A DNA stretch of 64,000 bases from Parelaphostrongylus tenuis (taxonomy: Eukaryota; Nematoda; Chromadorea; Rhabditida; Metastrongylidae): NCBI GenBank assembly GCA_019055375.1, contig JAHQIW010000355.1, positions 241,576 to 305,575 on the forward strand, given 5' to 3'. Both the position numbers and the translations under genes were made by a program. The notes beneath the pieces were generated by a model. The model was not told where the DNA came from, did no database searches, and saw only the letters and a list, made by a program, of their open reading frames with translations. Below, piece after piece: positions 31,560 to 43,200 of this stretch (its first letter is position 1; each line of letters starts with the position of its first letter).

Positions 31560-33365
31560 GGCTGTTAAATTAGTCGTAGTAATTCGGCTGACGCTTCGGC
31601 GACCCGCCTTCATCGGGGCGTGGGCGTGTGTAGTATTAGTCTATTTAAATGATTCGGAGGATCTTATTTATAAGCTTCCTAGGTCAGGTTAGAAGATCAA
31701 ACGAGAGAAGGGCGCGAGATCTCGTATGATGGTGACGAATTCGTCCTTTCGGTTCATTTCGGGATTTTGGCGTTTATCCAAAATGCCTCAGGAGTTTTGC
31801 AAGTGGATGTTTTTGATTCCTGCGCTAGGATTGTGATAGTCACAACAAAATCGTTGTTTCTGTATTTTTGTACCTTATGTAAACCTAAGGGTTTGGCTTT
31901 ATCTATTTTAGATTTGCTATCTAGATGTTCTTTTATGCGGATGAAAAGTAGTCTACCAATTTCGCCTACATATTCTTCCACGCTGTCTTACATGTTTGCA
32001 GATAAACTGCGCCCGATCTCATATAATACCCTCCTTTCCGCTCGGGCAAATTATACAGTTTTTGGTGTTGCACTATCGATCGTAAAGTCCATTGCGGATT
32101 AGCTGATGTCGTAGGGTGGGGATGGGGTGTCAATAATTACCACGGAATTTTCAAGACCGCATCTATTTAGGTACCTTTTAACCGCGCTGCTGATTTCGCT
32201 TGATATAAATAGCAGTTTGAAGGAAACTCTATTCAGGTGTGGAGTGTGGTTTTTTGTGACCTATTTTTACTTTTTGAACATTCTCGAGTGGCAAATGGAA
32301 ATGGCAATTTTTCGTGCCAAGTTTAACGATTCGTTCCTTCCCTCTTCTGTGCACACATTTTTAGCCGTTCGAAACATGTTTTTAATTAGCGATTTTTCCA
32401 TGGGTGAAGAATGAGAGGAGAGGTGATTGACCAAAAAGTTTTTGTTACTTGGTTTTCGATACCATTCTGTACTATAGCCACTATGCAAAAGCTTCATTTG
32501 GATGTTTGAAAGTGGGAGCCAGCTACCGTTTGAACTCTCTCGCGTAAATTTTGTATGCTCTGACTGCCCGATCAAGACTTCAAAATTTGTCCATTTCCTC
32601 TTGTGTGGAACATACAGTGAAACAATTGGCTATATACCGGCAGTAGAACAATGGGCGTTGGACGAGAACTGGAGCTTCCACTTTATACATGAAAGCGATG
32701 GCAAGACTAGGTGCCGAACGTTGACCCATCTAACCCCCTCAGCTGTGTGGAGTATTTACCCGACCACCGAAAGATTGAACAGTTGAAACATTGTTCTAGG
32801 AGGGTCACTAGTTGTTGGATTGAGAGGCCATAGATACTTACTTTTTGTTCATTTTCTGCTAGAAATTCGATAATGGCTTGCATTGCAGAGTCATTTGATA
32901 CGTTTGTATAGAGTGAGGTAACATCAAATGACTCCACTATATGCGAGTTGTTTGGTTGCGCGCAACGTAGTTGATCTAGGAACATTTGAGTATTGGGTAG
33001 ATGGGTTGGTTTAAATTCAAGCACCTGAGTAAAATAAGGTTTAGAAATTATATTACTCTACAAGTTGGTCTGCCTATACAACTGATGATAGGTCTAACCT
33101 TGTATGTTGATGGATCGGTTGACACTAGATCATTCGTAGATCTTGGTTTATGTGTTTATATGAGAAGGTAAGGAACGGACAAATTGGATTATTGTTTTTG
33201 AGCCGAGAGATAACTGAAGTCATATAGTCAACGTATGATATCCGTCTGTTTGATACCCTGGCAAATCTAACATCAACTTTTTTGGAGCTATTCATGGTTA
33301 GCTCATGCCACGTGGTTTGACCAGCGTTAGTGTGTGTATTGTAGGGCGTTACTAACATTTTCGAT
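31560..33365 (-). mobile_element. Penelope-like retroelement, copy 1, inactive
   Basis: Minus-strand pieces in order: an N-terminal RT part (33358-33125), RT motif A FDVTSLYTNVSND (near 32930), a palm segment in which the usual YIDD reads YIAN (32625-32636), a thumb-like segment with WYRKPSNKNFLVNH (near 32450), and a C-terminal GIY-YIG-type endonuclease with EEYVGEIGRLLFIRIKEH (near 31950). The order RT then GIY-YIG is diagnostic of endonuclease-containing Penelope-like elements. Frameshifts near 33040 and 32600 and loss of both catalytic aspartates make it dead. Confidence 0.85.
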
Positions 33366-33708
33366 GCTTACGCGACGCGAGCGAATAAACCTGCCAGGAT
33401 TGGCCTCAAAGAAATCTAAGTGATAGAAGAAAATTTCCATGCTATTAATCGATATTTACTGATGACGAAGGCTCGGCAGCATCCTGACCATTCTTGGAAT
33501 TCAAACTGTGTAGCAGCGCCGCACCTGAAGGGCAAATTTTCTGTTCGCCTCAGAATTACTTGTGAAGGAGATCACTGACTTACTATGTATAAAGAAAACA
33601 GAATAGAGAGAAAACCTCCTAGACGACTTCTTCGAAAGCTTGCAAAAAATTCAATATAGTCTGATAGAATGTCTTAAGCCTTCCATGTGGTCTGACATGG
33701 CACTTTTA

Positions 33709-33755
33709 GTGCTAGACGTAAGTTTCGGCTTCCTCGCAAGCTTCATCGCTAGCAC
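33709..33755 (-). ncRNA. Hammerhead ribozyme relic, family D
   Basis: Minus strand: stem I GTGCTA/TAGCAC is perfect. The core reads GCGATGA instead of CTGATGA. Stem II keeps GCTT/AAGC. GAAA is intact. Stem III has two pairs and is followed by a canonical GUC cleavage triplet. The C3 and U4 core changes should inactivate it. Confidence 0.6.
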
Positions 33756-33959
33756 ATGCAATTTTGCTCACCCTTTCTTTTCTAACAAATCGAAGCCGAA
33801 GAAGTACCACTCCATATTAAGTGAAATGATCACTTGATGTCGCGTTTTATCAGAGTGATTGATTGTCGATTGCATAGCGTACGACTGTTACGTGAGCATA
33901 GAATCAATGCCTTTCAACACACCTTTTCTGAAACCTCGCTTAGGAATTCGTTATAGTAT

Positions 33960-34420
33960 GAGAAGGTGTTCTAAGCTTTTCATGAGGTCTGGATGGGCAC
34001 TTGTACAGCCTGAAAAACAGTTGAAGTGAGCATCTGACATTTTCAAAATACCAGCCAAGATCAGTCGAGTGTACAATAGTGCCGATCTAGCGATTTATTT
34101 CACATGTTGACACGTGTGAATTGTACGTCGCCGCCTGCTCTATGTATGGGGGTATGGATTCCACCGAGAGGATTATCTAAAGTTGAAGGGTCCGCTCGGC
34201 TGATGAGACTGCCACGACCGAAATACGTGTATTGGGCTGTACAACTGCCCATAACAAGCCACATGAGTATTGGCTCAAATAATAATTTAGAAATATATTG
34301 AAAAATGAGCATGGGCTTAGGAAAGCACTCAGAACGAGCGGTTTGAAATTTTGAAGAATATTTCGCATATTTCGGCTCAAGTGACGTTTTGATATAACCA
34401 CATCAATACTACGCATAGGA
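33960..34420 (+). repeat. Hammerhead repeat family A, decayed copy
   Basis: Shares the family A phrases cagtcgagtgtacaa, gatctagcgatttattt, gggctgtacaa and tggctcaaat with copies at 37.6-38.1, 50.9-51.1 and 58.6-58.7 kb. Confidence 0.65.
34194..34237 (+). ncRNA. Hammerhead ribozyme, family A, weak stem II
   Basis: The core CTGATGA is 34200-34206 and GAAA is 34220-34223. Stem I is GCTCGG with TTGGGC (three Watson-Crick and three G-U pairs). Stem III has two pairs and the cleavage triplet GUA is kept. Stem II (34207-34219) no longer pairs properly. Probably inactive. Confidence 0.55.
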
Positions 34421-34769
34421 AGATTTCGAATGGATTATTAGGTTTTAGATTTTTGATTCCTCTTCCAAAAATTACATATACGATCGCTAAAGCAACGGCG
34501 ACCTCATTTTTTCATTGGATCAGTTGTTTTTCAAATGCACTACTAAAATGTCAATTCCGATCCTAGCATTCTCACTACTTTGAGCCCTAGCTCTCATTTA
34601 TAGGAGAAAAATTGCAGGAAATTACTGTTTTGAGTATCAAAGAGTTGCCAACCCATGAAATTTTTCAAAAATATATTTTTTACACTTCTGCTATCGACTG
34701 CTTTTTTACAGACCCGCTCAAAATGATTTAATATGATAAGGATATGACTTATTTTGAGCCATAGGTCTA

Positions 34770-34817
34770 GTGCTATATAGGCGCCTATTTCGTCCTATTG
34801 GGACTCATCAGTAGCAC
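34770..34817 (-). ncRNA. Hammerhead ribozyme, family C, intact
   Basis: Minus-strand mirror of the motif at 35148-35195 with an identical sequence. It has stem I GTGCTA/TAGCAC, core CTGATGA, stem II GTCC-CAATA-GGAC, GAAA, and stem III of four pairs with a GCGC loop. All conserved hammerhead core positions are present. Confidence 0.9.
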
Positions 34818-35147
34818 CCTCCCTCGGTTCCGTCGATCCCTTGAGGTTAAATAATCCTCTAAAGGAATCGCCGCCGAGTAAAAACTAATCACCCAAAGTC
34901 GGATGATGGTCTTACCTGACTTTGTGGTGACCGGCAGTCGAGCTTACGGCTTTTAAAATGAACTATACTTCTGCTATCGACTGCTCTTTTACAGACCCGC
35001 TCAAAATGATTTAATCTGATAAGGATATGACTTATTTGAGCCATAGGTCTAGTGTCCATCATCCGACTTTGGGTGATTAGTTTTTACTCGGCGCCGATTC
35101 CTTTAGAGGATTATTTAACCTCAAGGGATCGACGGAACCGAGGGAGG

Positions 35148-35195
35148 GTGCTACTGATGAGTCCCAATAGGACGAAATAGGCGCCTATATAGCAC
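35148..35195 (+). ncRNA. Hammerhead ribozyme, family C, intact
   Basis: Stem I is GTGCTA (35148-35153) with TAGCAC (35190-35195). The core CTGATGA is 35154-35160. Stem II is GTCC/GGAC with loop CAATA (35161-35173). GAAA is 35174-35177. Stem III pairs A35177-T35188, T-A, A-T and G-C around GCGC. The cleavage nucleotide would be A35189 (triplet AUA). Stem II closely resembles that of the classical schistosome satellite hammerhead. Activity is inferred from structure only. Confidence 0.92.
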
Positions 35196-35229
35196 TAGAC
35201 CTATGGCTCAAAATAAGTCATATCCTTAT

Positions 35230-37515
35230 ATTTTTTATTACGAGCCGGTCATGCTAAGCAGAAGCGTATAGGATAAAATTTGCAATAATTTATAGCAGAA
35301 CTACAATCAAAACACACGTAAGAAGACATGAGTGCAGAGCGAGCATTCATTTCCAAATAAAACAATAGAGAGAAAAAAGCTTTAAAAACAAAATATTGTG
35401 GTTTAAGTCTTCGATAAGTTTAATGGAGAAATTGTGGTTTAAGTCTTCGAAAAGCTCAATGGAGCTAATTAAAAAAAGCATTAAAAAAGAAGAATTTATT
35501 AGTCAAGGACCAATTTTCTCAATTTCTCTTCTTCATGATTACTGCTATGAAAGCAAATAAATGAAAAGAGTAATTCCGTGTGGTCATAAAATAATAGCAG
35601 ATAACTTAATTTCTGAGTTTGATGACGACGACTGCTTTCACCGATGTTGTAGGTAACTCGTAGTAAGTACTTTCTCTATGCTTCTTCGACATGAAGCATT
35701 CGCGAAATCATTTCCTGCAATTTCTCGAATTACCAAAAGAATTCTGTGTTCTGTTAGACTCCTTTGAAAATGCAAAATCGCTTCACTAGGGAGGATATCT
35801 TTCGACATTCAAAACAGATATTACAAGGCTATCGAAAAAAAAAAAACTTATTTAGAAAGTCTTACAAACATATAACTTGTACTGTTGCATTCCCGTAGCC
35901 TGTCCATATCTTGGCCCTTTGGCGCCACAGTTGAACTACGAGCGACGCTATTTGTCTACCTTCAAGGTGGTCTATTAATCTTAAGGGACCACGTGTACCA
36001 ATGCTGGTACACGAAAGTTTGAAGGCCTTTTTCGCTGAATAAAAGATTTCCGTCATACAATTTTTGATCATTCGAGAATCTTTCAGATTTCAGCGATATA
36101 CTTAGTTTTAAGAAAAAAATCTTCTTTCACGTTGCAGCAACTAAAATAACACTATGTTTCACACTTAGTTTGCTTCATTTGTTCGGCTGATGCTTCGATA
36201 TGGCCCTTCGCTGAAGGTTCAAAACGCATTCGATAGCATAAATATCGAGAATTTCGACGATGCAATAGTTTTTGAAAAGATATTATAGAACGCCGTAAGA
36301 GTGAAAAGAAGATTACATTTCACGCCTAAAATGTTAGCCCTCCACTTAGGCATCATAAGTGGATTATTGGTACTTACAGGTAAAGTTTATACTCAGAGAT
36401 ACCATGTCGTTACATAAGGGATGCAATATCACGCATGAACATTTTGTAAAAGTTTTTGATATATGGACAGACTCCATGTCTTGAAAATCTTTTTCTTTCA
36501 GCGGTATGCCACTAATTGTAAGAAAATAACAAACTCTCAACCCTTATTATGCATTTTTATCGCCTACCTTCCGAGAGGGTAGCTTAAAAGCCCATATACA
36601 AGAGAACACTTCTAATAAAGGTATATGTGGAGATAATTGTAGTATGTAGCTGTCGAAATTGTAGAAAGAACGCGTTCATGATTGCGGGGAATACTTGATA
36701 CTTATCCCTTATTCGCATTCATATTTAGAAGACGCATTTTTTTATTCTTTTTTGACATCACAGTAGTATTCGATAGCTTGAAACTCGTTAATTTGAGAGC
36801 TGTGCTTTATTTCTAATGGTTTCCATAATCTGTTGTAATATAGAAGTATTGTTTTTCACACTTAAGCATCATTTGCTAGTCACAGCTTTTTATTCAGACT
36901 TTTAATGAACAATTTGATAGCAAAAATCCCAACAATTTTAATGATATGCTTGGTTTCCTAAGCAAAAACTTCTTAGCGCGATGTTACACCTGGAAGAATA
37001 CCGTGTTTCGCACTCGATGGCATGTCGATGGCTCAGAGCATTTCACATGGGGAGTGCGATGCGAACAGAGTGCGCAACCTAAATTTCTTCCAGTTGTGAC
37101 ATTGCATTAAAAACTCTTTTTCATAAAAACAATAAAACCAACTACCCAACTCATGTTGGAAGCCTGAATGAAAAGCTGTGTCCAGCGAGAGATGCTTGAG
37201 TGATTTCCAAAAGGCAAGCACGCCATTGAAGTTCTCGATATATATTATCGTCTGTTTAATGAGAGGCGATCAGTTGTTGCCAATGTTGAGAAATCCTTCA
37301 ACATACCGATGCAAAGTATGCGCACCGCATTTGGCTTGCAATCTTAATTGCAGTGTTACAGCGCAACAAAAAAAAATGTTCTTTGAAATTAGAGAAGTAT
37401 TAAATTTGTCGAAATTTACGCTATCGAATAACTACTGATTTTATATGGAAAACATTTGCTCAGAAAAAAAAGCTCAAGTGTGAAGCAAGCTTTTATGCTT
37501 ACCGTAACAACGTAA
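35230..37515. repeat. R150 repeat region, otherwise empty
   Basis: Units recur at about 36060-36330, 36740-36880, 36880-37010 and, inverted, 37370-37510. Their hallmarks are cattcgatagc, a tttgttcggctgatg-type phrase and a cgctgtaa-like block. No exon is recognised between 35230 and 36060. Confidence 0.55.
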
Positions 37516-37622
37516 TTATGAAAATTTCGAGTGCTTTGTTAACACCACGCTCAAACTTCAATACATCCTTTCATCATTATTTTAACCAACTTGTCATGTG
37601 GTCAGGTAAGGGCTCTTGTACA

Positions 37623-37665
37623 GCCCGATACTCGTGTTTCGCCCTTACAGGCTCGTCAGTCGGGC
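37623..37665 (-). ncRNA. Hammerhead ribozyme, family A, intact
   Basis: Minus strand: stem I GCCCGA/TCGGGC, core CTGACGA, stem II GCCT-GTAA-GGGC (three Watson-Crick pairs and one U-G), GAAA, a two-pair stem III with loop ACGA, and a GUA cleavage triplet. Complete by consensus. Confidence 0.85.
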
Positions 37666-37988
37666 AGAACCAGTCGTCTTTCAATCTTTTTATAGTCAGT
37701 TCTCTCGAAAGCCCAGCTCTCCCTACAAAAGTCGCCGAAGACGAACGTTTTACACTCTGTGTCAAGTAAAATTTTCACCTAACATAGAGTGTTGCGCACT
37801 CGATTTTTCTTCGGCTGGTACCCCTACCATAATTCTACCTCTATTCTCTATTTCGAGTGCCTTGCTAAGACCACGCTCAAACTTCACTTGACATAGAGTG
37901 TAAAACGTTCGTCTTCGATGACTCTCTGTAAAGAGAGCTGGGCTCCCGAGAGAACTGTCTATAAAAAGATCGAAAGACGACGGCTTCT

Positions 37989-38031
37989 GCCCGACTGACG
38001 AGTCTGTAAAGACGAAACACGTGTATCGGGC
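37989..38031 (+). ncRNA. Hammerhead ribozyme, family A, intact
   Basis: Stem I is GCCCGA (37989-37994) with TCGGGC (38026-38031). The core CTGACGA is 37995-38001. Stem II is GTCT-GTAA-AGAC (38002-38013). GAAA is 38014-38017. A two-pair stem III is followed by T38024 and cleavage nucleotide A38025. Stem II differs from the partner at 37.64 kb but still pairs (GTCT/AGAC versus GCCT/GGGC). Confidence 0.88.
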
Positions 38032-38129
38032 TGTACAAGAGCCCTTACCAGGCCACATTTGGCTCAAATGATAATGAAAGGACCTATTGAAGTTTGAGCG
38101 TGGTCTTAACAAAGCACTGAAATAGAGGT

Positions 38130-39480
38130 TGTAATTATGAAAACTTTTGAAAAATAGAATACACCGTTCCGAAATCTCGAGATTTAAGCATATCGAGTGA
38201 TTACTAGAATTTCTCTGAAAGAGCAAGCAACTTTTCTTCAACATAGTTGCTGTGAAGGAGATAGTACGGACTGCTACTTTGGAGACACATATTTCTGACA
38301 AGTAGTCTGCATGATACGTTATGCACTCATGTTCCAAATCATTCACTCAAACACGATTGTCGCTCCACGCCTACAATCTTTCTAATTTTTTCTTACGTAC
38401 GTCAACTCTAAATTATTGGATTTGAACGAATGGCTGATATAAACTTAGTAATGGTGAGAGTTATCGACGAATTTGCATCGCGTACAGCATCCACTATCAT
38501 TTTTGATAAAATACAGAGTGTTTTTCAAATTTTGGTTACTGCCATGACTCTTGGATCTTGTATAAAGCTAAGAAAGATTAGAACTGAAGATTTGTGAAAT
38601 CGCTTGTACAGCTGAATACAATTGATTGATTGCCAAATTCAGCATAATTGCTTATTAAACCAACGCTTTTCTTTATACAGGGCACATTGATCTGAAACCA
38701 AAAGCGTATACGTGAGCAGAAAAAAACCATGTTGCATCACAATGATATGAATTCCAAAAGTTTTGCAAAACGGAGAGAAAAACCCCAATCATACAACGGA
38801 AATCGCGCACCGCTGCGCATTTCGCTTTGCGCGCATCGCTTTCCATAGCCGTCCCTTAGCCGTTTAAAGTACATTCAATGCAACAGTCAAAAAGTTTCAC
38901 TCTATACTAGCTTTGTTTGTCAAAAACTCCGTTTTAGGAGTGGATTTTGTTTTTCCCATCTTTTAGAATATATGAGGGGATTTTGTCAACCAAGTAGAGA
39001 GAAAACTGAAAGAAACTTCAAAAACAGAATTTCTGTAGCCAACTCTTTCATAAATTATATGTATTCTGTAGAGAACGACGCTAAACAAGTAAAGCTATTA
39101 GCTGTGCCAATAATTCGTAGGACGTAGACTCATTTCAAAATATTTTTGCAGAAAGTTGTTTTGGCTGCATGAATTAGGCACAAATTTTTAACTCTTGTTT
39201 ATTGTCAGATCTTTTCATTTCAGGATACGATTTGGAATACAATCACAAGAATGCTGAAATATAAGCGGAGATCAGAATCTCAGGTGTGCTTCCTAACCGC
39301 GTTCTTCTTTTCAGAAGACGACCCGTTCTCAAGACATCGACTGAGGTTCTTGTTTTGCCTTTTTCTTTTTTCTTCAATTAGAGTGTAATAGTACCACAGT
39401 GTAATAACTCAAAGGAAGCGTACCCAGCGTTTAAGATCGTTGCATAAATTGAAAGGTTGATGGGCTCCATACAATGATGC
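38130..39480. other. Intergenic, nothing recognised
   Basis: AT-rich sequence without a supportable gene, RNA or repeat on either strand. Confidence 0.4.
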
Positions 39481-39490
39481 CTCCAACTAT

Positions 39491-39528
39491 GCGTGCGTGT
39501 TGTGTGTAGTGTGTGTGTGTGTGTGTGT

Positions 39529-39584
<56 letters not shown>

Positions 39585-39650
39585 GTGTGTGTGTGCGTGT
39601 GTGGTGTGTGTGTGTGTGTGTGTGCACACGTATGTATGCACGTGTGTATG
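39491..39650. repeat. (GT)n microsatellite
   Basis: About 160 bp of GT dinucleotides with occasional single-base interruptions, grading into GT/AT-rich sequence to about 39740. Open frames reading CVCV or THTH here are artefacts. Confidence 0.95.
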
Positions 39651-40277
39651 CGTGTATTTATGTCTCTATGTATCCTGTACGTATATGTATATGTGTATAC
39701 ATGTATGTGTGAGTATATGCCTATGTGTATGTGTCGTCAAATTTGCGTGTGATCTCGTCATCTTTCCTTAAGGCAAGTCTAATGTTTTAACTTCAGCAAG
39801 CTAAACATAAAAAGGATTTGTTGTGTTGTTGTTAAGGGGTTAATGATAGCTGTTCTTCTGAAACTCATCAAATGGCGTCTATATTCTTGAATTCTTCTTT
39901 ATAGTATATGACTTAAAATTCCGAAGGTTAATCAATAGTGAGATGACATGCCAAATCATTTCAATAGACTTTGCTACCACTAAAGGACATTAGAAGCATC
40001 ACAATCTTTCATGCTGTTTACAGGAATGAGTTACCTACAGATGGACATTTAAGTTGTGCGGCGCTAAGTTCACTGTCAGAGCAATACCTGCAACGTGAAT
40101 TTAGCATCGTATAACGATTATATCAAACGACTAAAACCAAAACAAAGTAGAGGGCCTTATAAGGCTTTTTCATAATCAGTACCCATGAAGTGACTATGAT
40201 TGACAGAACGGTGCTTGCCGTTCACCCCCTGATGTGCAATGAGCTATTTTTTCGAGGAAATCCGGCACGTTTTTTAG

Positions 40278-43200
40278 ATGTCAAACCTCTCGCCCACTCC
40301 ACTTCATGTTCATACAGAGAACGCTCTGGTTTCGGTGATTATGGCAGCGGTGAGTTCTAAGCAGTGCCCTCTGTATGTTATAAAAGTATCACACATCTTG
40401 AGAACCCCAAATGACGAGTCTCTAGGGTTGAACCTGTACACCGCTTCTGCATTACGAACAGTGGATATATGTAGCATGGTACTGTATTTGCATGGGCTTT
40501 TGTTGATGTCTTTATCAACTAACCCTTATTGAAGAATATATTCAAATATTCAATATATCCAAAATCTTGAATGTGTAGTTTATTTACAGTGATAAATTTA
40601 CGTATATTTACTATCAAAGTCCTATTTCGAAAATATTAAGGTTTTGATTGCAATATGGCTGCCTATTTAATGTATCAATCAAAATTGAATATCATAGATT
40701 ACCCTTCCGGAGGAACAAAAGAAATCGTGTGACTTTCAGGTAGGAGTGTTTGGGTTGGTTTCAAATGGCATTGCTTTGTTAGCACTGCGATACAATCCGG
40801 CATTAAAGAATTTGTTTGGCTTGCTGTGCTTCTCTCACACCGTCGCCAATATTGGCAGTCTACTTGTATTCGTCTTCTGGAATACACCGGTGACATTTCT
40901 GTAAGGCTTTAAAGCTTGGGTTTGTTGACAGTTTAGCGCAATTTGTTGTAATCAATCATATTGTGAATTGTTTTTACAAGGTTTGTGGTGGCTGCACTAA
41001 TTTCTTATTTTCTAACCATTAAGGCTAGGTTAGGTCGATACTTCTTCCCTATCCCACCCATTTCTATCTCTTGGGAAAACCTCGTTTTTTGTTTTTTCTC
41101 ATTTTTCTCATCATTGACAATTTTGCTAAGGCACGTAACTCATGTGTACAAGAACAAACAGAGGCGTGGTTGAAAGTCTAAACATGGTATTAGTTCTATA
41201 AGAAATTTGAGTATTCGAGTAAAAAGGTAGATCACAATAGTTGCAGCGAAAGCGAAATAGCTACTGGGCCGATAGGCAAATTGTTCGGTTCGGTGAGTAT
41301 GTTGCTGTGGAATGTGTGCGTCTGCTCCCATCTCGCCATCGCTTTGAACAGAGCTGTCGTCACCTCGATGCCTCTACGAGCTTCATTTGTGCGATCAAAG
41401 AGAAATACATCGTGCGCCATTTTGGTCTGCTGGATGATCGGTTTCTTCCATGTAGTACCGAATTTTTGGAGTGAGTCTTGACACTTTTTACATGCAATCT
41501 CCATATACAACATTCATTATAATTTCTCAAAATAAACCAGTAATTTTCTGTATTATTGAGCTAATACCAAGTTGAATCAAGGAAATTTTATTCTGCAACC
41601 CCCTTAGCGTGTTTTCCTTTTTGCAGTGGTGGGTATTCGAGTTGGTAGTTCACCAGGTAATCGTCCTGACAGCGTGAATTTCTGCTGTCGTAATGAATCG
41701 CTCTGATGAGGTGGGGTATCATTCTTGTGAAATAACTTCTCTCGGTAGTGTCGTTTCAAACGGCACGGCTGTTCACATAACCCCAACCTATATGATCTAC
41801 TTGGCAGGATGCGAGTGGCTGACAAAAGGCATTGATTGGAGATACCGCCGAAATGTGCCTAAGCCGAAAAGTGGCCGCAAACGAAACGTAGTATAACCAA
41901 CTTCGGAAGGGGGCTTGTAAACATTCTCAGAACTATATGATTTGCTTTTTAGGCAACAGTCTATGCTCTATTAGTCGGTCACATATTAAGTGGTACATAA
42001 GATTGCTCTACGCTATGTGCCAGTTAACAGATGACCAGCATGCATTGCCATCAAAGATGCATATCATATTCGATAACGACAATAGATTAACATCCTTCCT
42101 ACATACAAGAGCATCGTTGAAGGAGGTTCTTCATTCAAGCAAACCTCCACTTTATTGGACTTGACTCACTGTGGTAATGACCACTCACCTTCGACTCGGA
42201 TCAGTAAGGCGACTGAATACACATACTGGTTTGCGCGATGCACTGGTTTGCGGAAGGCGATCATCATTCAAATTAATGCTCCTATTCTTTCAGACAAGTC
42301 TGGAACCTAGTGGTGACTTTCTGGAAATCAATTAATTGGAACGCTCTGAACGGAACTTTGATCTATCGCTGTAAAGCTTTTATTAAAGTGCACTAACGAT
42401 AAAGTGCTTCGTTGAAGTGGAACTTTACCTCATATATGTGACTTAAACGGCAACGGACAATTTATCACGAAACGGCAACGGACAGGTTATCACGAAACGG
42501 CCACGTTCGCTGCTGCTCACTCTAGCTTAAAAGACAACGGGAACTTCGAAACGGTGGCCAAATAAGTGTATCTTATTCCCAATGTCATATTCGTCCAAAG
42601 TGTGATAAATGTTTTTATCGTTCATAGATTTGTAGCATTCAAAAGTGCACTGACCACAGTCACTTCGAAGCATGGAGCCATTTTGACGTTGATATACAAG
42701 TTTTCCTATTAGAAAAGTAGTAAATGAGTGAAGCATTTGGAGGTGGCTATTTAAAAGGGTAATATTATTGAACTATTTGTATCAGACACGTAGATTTTAG
42801 GAATCCCGGTTCAGAAGAAATTTGCAAAGACCAAAACATTCATTTAACGCAAAATTTAATCCCTATTTTATTCTTCCTGATAAAATTGGTAATATTTTAC
42901 TAACGTGAAAGTATTTTAAGACCAGCTTAGCTTCAGGTGCACATCAACATCCAAGATCGCTTCTTAATCTAACTGCAAACTGCAGCAAGCCTCAATCCTT
43001 GTTTAAAACGTCCCTCAGGGATTCTTTTAAAATCTCATTTACCAGTTACATGCCGTTGAAAATTGAAATTAGATGGCGAACTGTCGAAACGTCAATTGTT
43101 GAATAAAATTCAATGTAACACCTCGTGTTTCGCTCAAAGAAGAAAATCAGGTTTGCAGCATGCCGAGGATGATAGATAGCCGGTCTTCGGAATCAAAATC

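Larger units (their letters stand above)
34685..35230. repeat. Inverted repeat with paired hammerheads, family C
   Basis: Arms 34736-34911 and 35056-35230 are inverted copies about 175 bp long with very few differences (for example one C/G change in the cgccgccgagt block). An 85-88 bp block beginning cttctgctatcgactgct is also repeated directly at 34686 and 34971. The second copy ends exactly where the right arm begins. Each arm carries a complete hammerhead, on opposite strands. No protein is encoded. Confidence 0.9.
37524..38124. repeat. Inverted repeat with paired hammerheads, family A
   Basis: Arms 37524-37767 and 37883-38124 are inverted copies (shared blocks include ggctcttgtacagcccgata, gtcgggcagaa and acgttttacactctgtg). 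The roughly 115-bp spacer holds another copy of the outer tail (tgctaagaccacgctcaaac) directly beside the right arm. The longest open frame of the window (37762-38346, minus) runs through this repeat and is not regarded as a gene. Confidence 0.85.

Noticed and set aside
33455..33490. CTGATGACGAAGG phrase as another hammerhead.
   Set aside because: No GAAA or stem I partner follows.
37762..38346. Longest open frame of the window (194 codons, minus strand).
   Set aside because: It runs straight through the family A hammerhead inverted repeat and its spacer, resembles no protein family, and shorter frames of the same repeat occur in other copies.
39378..39771. Overlapping open frames encoding Cys-Val or Thr-His repeats.
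   Set aside because: They are translations of the (GT)n microsatellite.
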